Position numbers and translations under genes: made by a program. The notes under the pieces were generated by a model. The model had not been told where the DNA came from and made no database searches. It worked only from the letters and a program-made list of their open reading frames with translations. Positions 1-5,351 of a DNA stretch of 5,351 bases are shown here, in pieces (position 1 is the first letter of the stretch; the number at the start of each line of letters is the position of its first letter). This DNA comes from Hyphomicrobiales bacterium (GTDB lineage: Bacteria > Pseudomonadota > Alphaproteobacteria > Rhizobiales > S144-35). Where the stretch lies: contig WGBT01000074.1 of the NCBI GenBank assembly GCA_015494185.1, positions 1-5,351 on the forward strand, written 5' to 3'.

Positions 1-371
1 TGATCACACGGATTAGGAATGCCCAACTGCGCGGCAAAAGCAAGGTCCGCACGCCAGCCTCGAAACTGCGGGGTGATGTGTTGGAAGTGCTTGCAGATGA
101 AGGCTATATTCGTGGCTTCACCCGTGAAGATGTCGATTCTTCCCAGCCCGTATTTGTGATTGAGCTGAAATATTATGATGGTGAGCCGGTCATTAAGGAG
201 ATCAAACGGATCTCGAAACCGGGGCGCCGGGTTTATTCCTCGGTGAAGAACTTGCCAACCGTTGCCAATGGGCTGGGGGTTTCGATTTTGTCGACGCCCA
301 AAGGGGTGATGTCGGATGCCCGGGCGCGCCAAGAGAATGTCGGCGGCGAAATCTTGTGCAGCGTATTTTGA
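1..371 (+). CDS. rpsH: 30S ribosomal protein S8 (uS8), 5' end missing
   Basis: Small-subunit protein that binds 16S rRNA in the central domain and helps assemble the platform; in enterobacteria it is also the translational repressor of this operon. The frame is open from base 3 (the first two bases belong to a cut codon, probably ATG for Met) and gives 122 residues to the TGA at 369-371. The family is usually about 130-132 residues, so roughly ten N-terminal residues lie upstream of the window. Visible family marks are TRIRNA near the start, the central ISKPGRRVY stretch, the ILSTPKGVM segment and the C-terminal GGEILC. A GTG at 78 lies in frame but inside the conserved N-terminal domain, so it is not the start. 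The gene is followed by a 90-base gap and rplF, the normal spc order. Confidence 0.96.
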   Translation, partial: ITRIRNAQLRGKSKVRTPASKLRGDVLEVLADEGYIRGFTREDVDSSQPVFVIELKYYDGEPVIKEIKRISKPGRRVYSSVKNLPTVANGLGVSILSTPKGVMSDARARQENVGGEILCSVF

Positions 372-461
372 CGTTGGTGCCCATTGGCCGATGAGGAAGC
401 CGCGATTGATTATTCTTCGCCTCTCAAAAGGGCTCTCGATATTTGATTGAAGAGAAGAAAC

Positions 462-998
462 ATGTCTCGAATTGGAAAACTGCCGGTTCCAGTGCCTGAT
501 AAGGTGTCGGCAAGTATCGACGGACGGACCATTACGGTCAAAGGACCTAAAGGGGAGCTGTCCGCTGTTTTGGTCAAGGAAGTGATTGCGAAGTTTGATG
601 ACGATGGCGCTATCAAGATCGATCCGGTCAATAATTCAAAGCGCGCCCGTTCGATGTGGGGGATGTCGCGGACGATTGTCGCTAATTTGGTCAAAGGTGT
701 CACAGACGGTTTTGAAAAGAAACTGGTCATCAATGGGGTTGGTTATCGTGCGGCGGTCAAAGGGAAGCAGTTGCAATTGCAATTAGGGCTTTCCCACGAT
801 GTCAATTATCCAATTCCCGATGGGGTTGAAATCAAATGTCCGCAACCCACAGAGATTGAAATTTCGGGAATTGACAAGCAAAAAGTAGGGCAGGTTGCCG
901 CGGAGATTCGCAATTTCCGGCGTCCTGAACCCTATAAAGGGAAAGGCATTCGTTATGCCGGTGAATATATCTTCCGCAAGGAAGGCAAGAAGAAATAA
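462..998 (+). CDS. rplF: 50S ribosomal protein L6 (uL6)
   Basis: Large-subunit protein that binds 23S rRNA near the sarcin-ricin loop and the factor-binding site. The product is 178 residues, the usual length. It begins MSRIGKLPVPVP, the typical family N-terminus, which fixes the ATG at 462; an in-frame TTG at 447 would only add KRRN-type residues absent from homologues. The two repeated L6 folds are recognisable: the first covers about residues 10-80 and contains VKGPKGEL (26-33), and the second covers about 85-175 and ends with the family signature RRPEPYKGKGIRY (153-165). The tail is lysine-rich. The ribosome-binding site is weak, only a purine run GAAGAGAAG before the ATG. The stop TAA overlaps an ATG (TAATG) that opens an eight-codon frame leading into rplR, 22 bases downstream. 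Confidence 0.97.
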   Translation: MSRIGKLPVPVPDKVSASIDGRTITVKGPKGELSAVLVKEVIAKFDDDGAIKIDPVNNSKRARSMWGMSRTIVANLVKGVTDGFEKKLVINGVGYRAAVKGKQLQLQLGLSHDVNYPIPDGVEIKCPQPTEIEISGIDKQKVGQVAAEIRNFRRPEPYKGKGIRYAGEYIFRKEGKKK

Positions 999-1020
999 TG
1001 GCGATTGAGGAGCGCAAGCT

Positions 1021-1383
1021 ATGAGCGGCAAATTGGCCTCACGGCGCAGGCGTAGCGCCCGGGTCCGGCGGCGGTTGAGGAAATCGGCGAAAGGGCGGCC
1101 ACGGTTGAGTGTGCATCGCTCACTGCAAAATATCTATGCTCAACTGATTGATGATGCTGCGGGAAGAACCTTGTTGGCGGCTTCAACGCTGGATAAAGCG
1201 CTCAGAGGCAAGTTGAAAAACGGGGGGAATATTGCTGCAGCCGAAGCGGTTGGCAAACTGATTGCCGAACGGGCGCTGGAGGCAGGGATCACGGAAGTCG
1301 TTTTCGATCGGGGTGGCTTTCTCTACCACGGCCGTGTTAAAGCACTGGCTGAGGCTGCCCGTGAAGGCGGTTTGAAATTCTGA
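1021..1383 (+). CDS. rplR: 50S ribosomal protein L18 (uL18)
   Basis: Large-subunit protein that binds 5S rRNA and, with uL5, attaches it to the central protuberance. The product is 120 residues, normal for the family. The first 25 residues are a very basic arm (ASRRRRSARVRRRLRK), followed by the L18 fold with RLSVHRS (28-34), NIYAQLIDD (37-45) and the C-terminal signature VVFDRGGFLYHGRVKALAE (93-111). The ATG at 1021 is preceded by GAGGAG at 1007-1012, eight bases upstream, which is a good Shine-Dalgarno match. The gene sits between rplF and rpsE as in other spc operons. Residues around the signature closely match alphaproteobacterial forms as I know them. Confidence 0.97.
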   Translation: MSGKLASRRRRSARVRRRLRKSAKGRPRLSVHRSLQNIYAQLIDDAAGRTLLAASTLDKALRGKLKNGGNIAAAEAVGKLIAERALEAGITEVVFDRGGFLYHGRVKALAEAAREGGLKF

Positions 1384-1465
1384 TTAAATTTTGATTTATG
1401 AGACTTGAGGCGCTGATCAGGCGTCAATGATGCGCTGAAAATTGCGTCAAGGCAGGAATTGCGCC

Positions 1466-1473
1466 AGGAAGGA
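1466..1473 (+). promoter_or_regulatory. Ribosome binding site that sets the GTG start of rpsE
   Basis: AGGAAGGA lies nine bases before the GTG at 1483. It supports that GTG as the true start over an in-frame TTG at 1459, which lies upstream of this site and would put the Shine-Dalgarno sequence inside the coding region. Confidence 0.75.
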
Positions 1474-1482
1474 CTTGAGACA

Positions 1483-2040
1483 GTGGCACGTGAAGAAGGC
1501 AAAGGCCGTGGACGCGGCCGCGACCGTGGTGACCGCGACAGTGAGTTTATCGATAAACTCGTGCATATTAATCGTGTCGCCAAGGTGGTCAAAGGAGGGC
1601 GGCGTTTTGGGTTTGCAGCCCTTGTTGTGGTGGGCGATCAAAAGGGGCGCGCTGGTTTTGGCAAAGGCAAAGCGCGGGAGGTGCCAGAAGCCATCCGCAA
1701 GGCCACCGAAGCGGCAAAACGCAATCTCATGAGGGTGCCATTGCGGGAAGGCCGCACCTTGCACCACGATGCCCAGGGCAGTCATGGGGCGGGGCGGGTG
1801 ATCATTCGTTCGGCGCCACCGGGAACTGGGATTATCGCCGGGGGCCCCATGCGTGCGGTTTTCGAGGCGCTGGGGATTCAAGATGTGGTTGCCAAATCAT
1901 TGGGCAGTTCAAATCCTTATAATATGGTTCGGGCGACTTTTGCCGCCCTTGAGAATGAATATTCCCCGCGGATGGTGGCGGCCAAACGGGGCAAAAAAGT
2001 CAGTGAAATCATCGCCCGGCGCAGCAGCGTGACCGAGTAG
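1483..2040 (+). CDS. rpsE: 30S ribosomal protein S5 (uS5)
   Basis: Small-subunit protein at the mRNA entry side of the ribosome; it takes part in decoding accuracy and mRNA unwinding. From the GTG at 1483 it is 185 residues. The protein starts AREEGKGRGRGRDRGD, an Arg/Gly-rich flexible head. The S5 N-terminal RNA-binding domain covers about residues 21-85 (EFIDKLVHINRVAKVVKGG, then the GDQKGRAGFGKGKA loop at 51-64). The C-terminal domain covers about 100-172 with IRSAPPGTGIIAGGPMR (108-124) and the SSNPYNMVRATF motif (142-153). It is separated from rplR by 99 bases and from rpmD by 55. The use of GTG is the only departure from the ATG of its neighbours. Family assignment is certain; the start is probable. 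Confidence 0.97.
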   Translation: MAREEGKGRGRGRDRGDRDSEFIDKLVHINRVAKVVKGGRRFGFAALVVVGDQKGRAGFGKGKAREVPEAIRKATEAAKRNLMRVPLREGRTLHHDAQGSHGAGRVIIRSAPPGTGIIAGGPMRAVFEALGIQDVVAKSLGSSNPYNMVRATFAALENEYSPRMVAAKRGKKVSEIIARRSSVTE

Positions 2041-2095
2041 AAGGCTGTCAGGCAAGCTGAGACAACAGGCTTGGAACAAATGGGTGGATTGAAAC

Positions 2096-2290
2096 ATGGC
2101 TGAGAGCAGTACGAAAACCATTACAGTGGAGCAGACCGGCAGCCCCATTCGCCGGCCGAAAGATCAGCGTGCGACTTTGAGAGGACTGGGGCTGCGGCGG
2201 ATTCGGCACCGCCGGACCTTGAAAGACACGCCGGAAGTTCGCGGGATGATCAATAAGATTCCTCATATGGTTCGAATTGTCGAAGACTAA
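2096..2290 (+). CDS. rpmD: 50S ribosomal protein L30 (uL30)
   Basis: Small protein of the large subunit, contacting 23S rRNA; it is absent from some bacterial lineages and not strictly required in E. coli. The product is 64 residues, normal for the short bacterial form. The L30 core is plain: VEQTGSPIRRP (11-21), QRATLRGLGLRRI (24-36), a TLKDTPEVRGMI segment (41-52) and the C-terminal HMVRIVED. Start at the ATG at 2096 is supported by the conserved KTITVEQTGSPI beginning; the site GGTGGA at 2083-2088 is only an approximate Shine-Dalgarno. The position between rpsE and rplO is the standard spc order. The gap downstream to rplO is 122 bases, longer than usual for this gene pair. Confidence 0.96.
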   Translation: MAESSTKTITVEQTGSPIRRPKDQRATLRGLGLRRIRHRRTLKDTPEVRGMINKIPHMVRIVED

Positions 2291-2396
2291 GAGTGCAGAT
2301 GGCCTTTGCAATGAGAATTGCGTTTTCGAATGGATGATCAGGGCGCGTCTGGTGGGCATTTTGGGAGCTCTCAGCTTGGGGCAAACAACAGAATTT

Positions 2397-2403
2397 GGAA
2401 AGG
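2397..2403 (+). promoter_or_regulatory. Ribosome binding site that sets the ATG start of rplO
   Basis: GGAAAGG ends nine bases before the ATG at 2413. It overlaps an in-frame TTG at 2395, so that TTG cannot use it; the first residue of L15 is therefore the Met of MRLNEL. Confidence 0.7.
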
Positions 2404-2412
2404 TTTACCGCG

Positions 2413-2867
2413 ATGCGGCTTAATGAACTGAGCGATAACAAAGGGGCGGTACGTCCTCGTAAACGCGTTGGCCGCGGTATTGGCTCTGGTAAGGGCAAGA
2501 CGGCGGGGCGTGGGGTCAAGGGACAAAAATCCCGTTCAGGGGTGGCCATCAAGGGCTTCGAAGGCGGGCAGATGCCGATCCACCGGCGGTTGCCAAAACG
2601 CGGTTTCAATAATATCTTCCGCAAGACTTTCAATGTGGTGAACATTGGCCAGATCCAACGCGCCATTGATGTCGGCAAGCTCGATCCTGGGCAACGATCA
2701 CAGCCGAGCAGCTGAAACAGGCGGGGGTGATCCGCCGTGTCAAAGATGGCGTGCGGTTGTTGGGCAAAGGTGAACTGTCTGCAAAAGTGAATTTTGAAGT
2801 TCATGGGGTTTCAGCCGCTGCGAAAGCCGCTGTCGAGAAAGCGGGCGGGCAGGTGAAGGTACTTTAA
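2413..2867 (+). CDS. rplO: 50S ribosomal protein L15 (uL15), interrupted by a one-base frameshift
   Basis: Late-assembling large-subunit protein that binds 23S rRNA. As written, the frame from the ATG at 2413 gives normal L15 up to Gly93, then a foreign tail (QRSQPSS) and a TGA at 2713-2715, 100 residues in all. The missing C-terminal half is present in the frame one base back: TITAEQLKQAGVIRR, KDGVRLLGKGEL and AGGQVKVL, stopping at TAA 2865-2867. Adding one G to the GGG at 2689-2691 joins the halves as KLDPGATITAEQ and restores a 151-residue protein of normal length. The N-terminal half has the basic glycine-rich L15 region (RVGRGIGSGKGKTAGRG, 18-34) and the GFEGGQMP motif (48-55). The downstream half looks undecayed, so a sequencing or assembly error is more likely than a dead gene. 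No slippery heptamer is visible at the junction. Confidence 0.9.
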
Positions 2868-2882
2868 GTTTCGTATTTTTCA

Positions 2883-2931
2883 GTTTTAGGTTCTTAGAGC
2901 CCGAGAATGTGAGGGGCCTGGAGCCTAAAAC
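2883..2931 (+). repeat. Long imperfect hairpin in the rplO-secY gap
   Basis: Bases 2883-2894 pair with 2920-2931 (12 pairs, two of them G-U; the outer eight, GTTTTAGG against CCTAAAAC, are perfect). After single-base bulges, 2896-2897 pair with 2918-2919 and GCCC (2899-2902) pairs with GGGC (2914-2917), leaving an 11-base loop. No T-run follows on either strand, so it does not look like a Rho-independent terminator. It begins 15 bases after the rplO stop. It could be an RNA processing or stability element, or a palindromic extragenic repeat; the sequence alone does not decide. Confidence 0.6.
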
Positions 2932-2943
2932 AGGGAGCGTAAG

Positions 2944-2969
2944 GGCGGGGGGATTTGTGGTCGCCCGCC
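2944..2969 (+). repeat. GC-rich hairpin in the secY leader
   Basis: GGCGGG at 2944-2949 pairs fully with CCCGCC at 2964-2969, and a weaker inner stem (2952-2955 with 2959-2962, two pairs G-U) closes a three-base loop. No T-run follows. It lies between the larger hairpin upstream and the secY start. Confidence 0.4.
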
Positions 2970-3007
2970 ATGCCGGGAATAGGCTGGGAACACCGCCGAT
3001 TGCTATG

Positions 3008-3027
3008 CTGCTTTTTATCTGAAGCAG
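3008..3027 (+). repeat. Small hairpin just before the secY ribosome binding site
   Basis: CTGCTT at 3008-3013 pairs with AAGCAG at 3022-3027 around an eight-base loop containing TTTTATCT-like sequence. It ends seven bases before the Shine-Dalgarno GAGGAGA (3034-3040). It could affect access of ribosomes to secY, but six base pairs may also arise by chance. Confidence 0.35.
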
Positions 3028-3049
3028 GGGCCAGAGGAGAACGAATATC

Positions 3050-4387
3050 ATGGTTTCGGCTGCTGAACAGCTCGCCGCCAATCTCAATTTCAAGGCCTTC
3101 AGCAAGGCTGAAGAGTTGAAAAAGCGGATCTGGTTCACGCTGGGGGCGCTTCTCGTCTATCGGCTTGGCACCTATATTCCCATGCCAGGCATTGATCCGG
3201 AGGCCTTGGCTAACGTTTTTCGGCAGAATCAAAGCGGCCTGCTGGGCATGTTCAACATGTTTTCCGGCGGGGCGGTGGGGCGCATGGCAATTTTCGCCCT
3301 GAACATCATGCCCTATATTTCGGCGGCGATCATCATTCAGCTGTTGACCGTGGTTTCACCGCATCTGGAACAGCTCAAGAAAGAAGGCGAACAGGGGCGC
3401 AAGCAAATCAACCAATATACCCGTTACGGCACCGTGTTACTGGCGGCGTTGCAGGGCTATGGCATTGCTGTGGGGCTTGAAAGTTCCGGCAATATCGTGA
3501 TCGATCCCGGCTGGTTTTTCCGGTTTACGACGGTCATCACCCTGGTTGGTGGCACTGTTTTCCTGATGTGGCTTGGCGAACAGATCACAGCACGCGGTGT
3601 TGGCAACGGGATTTCACTGATTATCTTTGCCGGGATCATAGCCGAGATGCCTGCAGCCTTGGTGGGGACGCTGGAATTGATACGGACGCGGGCCTTGACT
3701 TGGGCGATTGCCATTGGCGTCTTCATCATGGCTTTGGCTGTCATTGCTTTCATCGTTTTCATGGAGCGGGCTCAGCGGCGCTTGATCGTGCAATATCCCA
3801 AACGCCAGATCGGCAATAAGATGTTTGCGGGTGAAAGTTCCCATCTTCCGTTGAAACTGAATACGGCTGGGGTTATTCCGCCGATTTTTGCCTCTTCGCT
3901 GTTGTTGCTGCCGATCACGATCGCCCAGATGTCGAGTGCTCAGGGACCTGGCTGGCTGACCGATCTCACGGCTTTGTTGGGGCGTGGTCAACCGCTCTAT
4001 TTTGTTCTTTACGTTGGCATGATCATTTTCTTTGCCTTTTTCTATACCTCGATCGTCTTCAATGTGAACGATACCGCTGACAATCTGAAAAAATATAACG
4101 GCTTTATTCCCGGCATCCGGCCTGGCAAACAGACGGCGGAATATATTGATTATGTCTTGACGCGGATCACGGTTGTGGGCGCACTTTATCTTGCCTTTGT
4201 TTGCGTGTTGCCGGAAATCCTGATCGCCAAAGCCGGGGTGCCGTTTTACTTTGGGGGGACGTCACTGCTGATTGTGGTGAGCGTGACGATGGATACCGTA
4301 GCCCAGGTGCAAAGCCATCTTTTGGCCCACCAGTATGAGGGGTTGATCAAAAAAGCAAAAATCGGGAAAGGACGCCGGAAACGATGA
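3050..4387 (+). CDS. secY: Preprotein translocase subunit SecY
   Basis: Channel-forming subunit of the SecYEG translocon in the inner membrane; it passes unfolded preproteins driven by SecA and inserts membrane proteins from ribosomes. The product is 445 residues, normal length, with ten hydrophobic segments at about 27-46, 75-100, 124-142, 156-175, 184-203, 217-238, 272-293, 315-337, 370-390 and 398-418. The plug region after TM1 includes FSGGAVGRMAIFALNIMPYI (71-90). The cytosolic loop IPGIRPGKQTAEYI carries Arg357, equivalent to the Arg357 of E. coli SecY needed for SecA-driven export. The tail is basic (KIGKGRRKR). The ATG at 3050 has a strong GAGGAGA at 3034-3040, nine bases upstream. 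It follows rplO after an unusually long 182-base gap and overlaps adk by four bases. Confidence 0.98.
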   Translation: MVSAAEQLAANLNFKAFSKAEELKKRIWFTLGALLVYRLGTYIPMPGIDPEALANVFRQNQSGLLGMFNMFSGGAVGRMAIFALNIMPYISAAIIIQLLTVVSPHLEQLKKEGEQGRKQINQYTRYGTVLLAALQGYGIAVGLESSGNIVIDPGWFFRFTTVITLVGGTVFLMWLGEQITARGVGNGISLIIFAGIIAEMPAALVGTLELIRTRALTWAIAIGVFIMALAVIAFIVFMERAQRRLIVQYPKRQIGNKMFAGESSHLPLKLNTAGVIPPIFASSLLLLPITIAQMSSAQGPGWLTDLTALLGRGQPLYFVLYVGMIIFFAFFYTSIVFNVNDTADNLKKYNGFIPGIRPGKQTAEYIDYVLTRITVVGALYLAFVCVLPEILIAKAGVPFYFGGTSLLIVVSVTMDTVAQVQSHLLAHQYEGLIKKAKIGKGRRKR

Positions 4388-5034
4388 ACTTGATCTTGTT
4401 GGGACCGCCGGGAGCGGGGAAGGGGACACAAGCTAAAATTATTGAACAAGAGCGTGGGCTGGTGCAGCTGTCGACCGGTGACATGTTGCGGGCTGCCGTG
4501 GCGGCGGGGACCGAGATCGGCAAAAAAGCCAAGGCAGTGATGGAAGCGGGCGAACTGGTGTCTGATGATATCGTGATTGGTATCATTTCCGATCGCATCG
4601 ATGAACCTGATGTTCAGGGTGGCTTTATCCTCGATGGTTTTCCGCGCACCGTGGCGCAGGCTGAGGCCCTAGACAAGCTGTTAGCAGAAAAAGGGAAAAA
4701 GCTTGATCTCGTCATCGAGATGAAAGTTGAAGATGAGCCTTTGATCAAGCGGATCACCGGCCGCTTCACCTGTGCCAAATGTGGTGAAGGTTATCACGAT
4801 GAGTTCAAAAAGCCCGCTGTTGAAGGTGTCTGCGACAAGTGTGGGGGAACTGAATTCAAACGCCGTGCCGACGACAATGAAGAAACCGTGCGTTCGCGGC
4901 TTGAAGCCTATCATGCCCAGACCGCGCCACTTGTCGACTATTATGCCGGTAAAGGCATCTTGAAAAGCGTCGATGGGATGGCGCCAATCGATGAAGTGAC
5001 CAATCAGATTCGGGCGGTTTTGGACAGCGTCTGA
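4384..5034 (+). CDS. adk: Adenylate kinase, zinc-LID type
   Basis: Cytosolic enzyme catalysing ATP + AMP = 2 ADP, keeping adenine nucleotides in balance. The product is 216 residues, the long form. Motifs: P-loop GPPGAGKGT (7-15), AMP-binding STGDMLR (30-36), DGFPRT (84-89) with the conserved arginine 88, and a LID domain at about 122-160. The LID contains CAKC (130-133) and CDKC (150-153), the four-cysteine arrangement that binds a structural zinc in Bacillus-type enzymes, followed by KRRADDNEETVRSRL with the catalytic-site arginines. The start ATG overlaps the secY stop as ATGA, suggesting translational coupling; AAAGGA at 4367-4372 is a possible Shine-Dalgarno, eleven bases away. Position after secY and before the expected rpsM is the usual alphaproteobacterial arrangement. 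Confidence 0.98.
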   Translation: MNLILLGPPGAGKGTQAKIIEQERGLVQLSTGDMLRAAVAAGTEIGKKAKAVMEAGELVSDDIVIGIISDRIDEPDVQGGFILDGFPRTVAQAEALDKLLAEKGKKLDLVIEMKVEDEPLIKRITGRFTCAKCGEGYHDEFKKPAVEGVCDKCGGTEFKRRADDNEETVRSRLEAYHAQTAPLVDYYAGKGILKSVDGMAPIDEVTNQIRAVLDSV

Positions 5035-5167
5035 TCCGTGCCCTAACAGAGCTTCAAGTGATTGGAAAACTGGGGAATCTGGAACGGGCGGGTATGGGCG
5101 GCCTGATGGAAGGGCTTGACGAAAGGGGATAAATACCGTTAGAAGAGAGACAAGCAGAAATAGGCTA

Positions 5168-5195
5168 GGCATCTCACTAGATGATAAGAGATGTC
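5168..5195. repeat. Inverted repeat with two alternative pairings
   Basis: GGCATCTC at 5168-5175 matches GAGATGTC at 5188-5195 (eight pairs, one G-U) around a 12-base loop. The CATCT at 5170-5174 can instead pair with AGATG at 5179-5183 around a four-base loop, so two mutually exclusive hairpins are possible. Confidence 0.35.
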
Positions 5196-5196
5196 G

Positions 5197-5211
5197 ATCT
5201 TTTAAGAAGAT
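5197..5211. repeat. Near-perfect 15-base palindrome
   Basis: ATCTTTTAAGAAGAT reads as its own reverse complement except for one mismatch position (T5202 against G5206) around the central base. It lies four bases before the TTGTATAC repeat. AT-rich palindromes of this kind can be protein-binding sites but also occur by chance. Confidence 0.3.
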
Positions 5212-5215
5212 GGAT

Positions 5216-5239
5216 TTGTATACTTTGATCGGTATACAA
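5216..5239. repeat. Perfect 8-bp inverted repeat, possible operator
   Basis: TTGTATAC (5216-5223) and GTATACAA (5232-5239) are exact reverse complements separated by eight bases. Each arm also contains the self-complementary core GTATAC, with centres 14 bases apart. Such GTATAC-centred sites resemble operators of some GntR-family repressors, but no regulator is encoded here, so binding is only a guess. As RNA it would form an eight-pair stem without a following T-run. Confidence 0.45.
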
Positions 5240-5332
5240 GGCACAATAAATTGCTTTCTAAGCATCCTTCTTCGAAAAAATAAGCCATCCTTGGGCCGTG
5301 CGTCTTGAGACTAAATCCTGGTCTGGAAAGCG

Positions 5333-5338
5333 TTGACA
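5333..5338 (+). promoter_or_regulatory. -35 box of a promoter cut by the window end
   Basis: TTGACA is a perfect match to the sigma-70 -35 consensus. With a 16-18 base spacer the -10 box would begin at about 5355-5357, just past the end, so it cannot be seen. Location after adk fits a promoter for the downstream rpsM group of genes. The spacer seen so far is GC-rich. Confidence 0.5.
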
Positions 5339-5351
5339 AATGGCCCCGGGC

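Larger units (their letters stand above)
5035..5351. other. Non-coding region downstream of adk, probably the rpsM leader
   Basis: These 317 bases hold no protein or RNA gene that I can support. The first 100 bases are G-rich and lack a clear terminator (no stem followed by T-run), so transcription from adk may read through. The middle, about 5140-5285, is noticeably AT-richer and contains several inverted repeats at 5168-5195, 5197-5211 and 5216-5239. CATCCTT occurs twice (5263-5269 and 5286-5292). The end holds a perfect -35 hexamer. In alphaproteobacteria the next gene is normally rpsM, so this is inferred to be its upstream control region. Confidence 0.5.

Noticed and set aside
1447..1881. 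144-codon minus-strand frame opposite rpsE
   Set aside because: It lies antisense to the conserved rpsE gene and its translation has no recognisable domain.
2330..2431. Short frame from ATG 2330 overlapping the rplO start
   Set aside because: It has no clear Shine-Dalgarno sequence and its translation looks like non-coding sequence read out of frame.
2680..2695. Programmed -1 frameshift in rplO
   Set aside because: The codons GAT CCT GGG CAA contain no X XXY YYZ slippery sequence, and L15 is not known to be made this way.
2250..2804. 184-codon minus-strand frame across rpmD and rplO
   Set aside because: It is a shadow of two ribosomal genes; the C-terminal L15 sequence on the plus strand explains the region fully.
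2883..2931. Rho-independent terminator after rplO
   Set aside because: The stem is long, but no run of T follows on the plus strand and none follows on the minus strand; secY directly downstream has no obvious promoter of its own.
5058..5132. 24-codon plus-strand frame starting at GTG after adk, rich in Gly, Leu and Glu
   Set aside because: No good ribosome binding site, no known family and too short to support; its protein-like look is probably chance in G-rich sequence.
5116..5144. Possible promoter TTGACG with TTAGAA 17 bases later
   Set aside because: The -10 candidate matches the consensus at only two of six positions.
4681..5265. 194-codon open frame on the minus strand
   Set aside because: Most of it is the antisense of adk in a mirrored codon frame; it resembles no family, and adk on the other strand is certain.

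Overview
The window is a stretch of a bacterial ribosomal-protein operon, the spc operon, read entirely on the + strand. In order it holds rpsH (5' end cut off), rplF, rplR, rpsE, rpmD, rplO, secY and adk. Having adk directly after secY, together with the wording of the proteins (S5 with a short RG-rich head, L30 with the QTGSPIRR start, Adk with a four-cysteine LID), points to an alphaproteobacterium of moderate G+C. The order or genus cannot be named from these genes alone.

Layout: 1-371 is the end of rpsH; 462-998 rplF; 1021-1383 rplR; 1483-2040 rpsE, which starts at GTG; 2096-2290 rpmD; 2413-2867 rplO, whose reading frame is broken by one apparently missing base near 2689-2691; 3050-4387 secY; 4384-5034 adk, which overlaps secY by 4 bases (ATGA). 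The last 317 bases hold no convincing gene. They contain several inverted repeats and end in a perfect TTGACA -35 box, which I read as the start of a promoter for the next gene, expected to be rpsM just outside the window.

Function: six genes encode ribosomal proteins of both subunits (uS8, uL6, uL18, uS5, uL30, uL15). SecY is the membrane pore through which new proteins are exported or inserted, and adenylate kinase balances adenine nucleotides. Co-transcription links ribosome supply to export capacity and energy metabolism.

This is a conserved housekeeping locus. I found no new system, defence island, mobile element, CRISPR array or RNA gene. The points worth a second look are the rplO frameshift, the long and hairpin-rich gaps (especially rplO-secY), and the palindromes downstream of adk.
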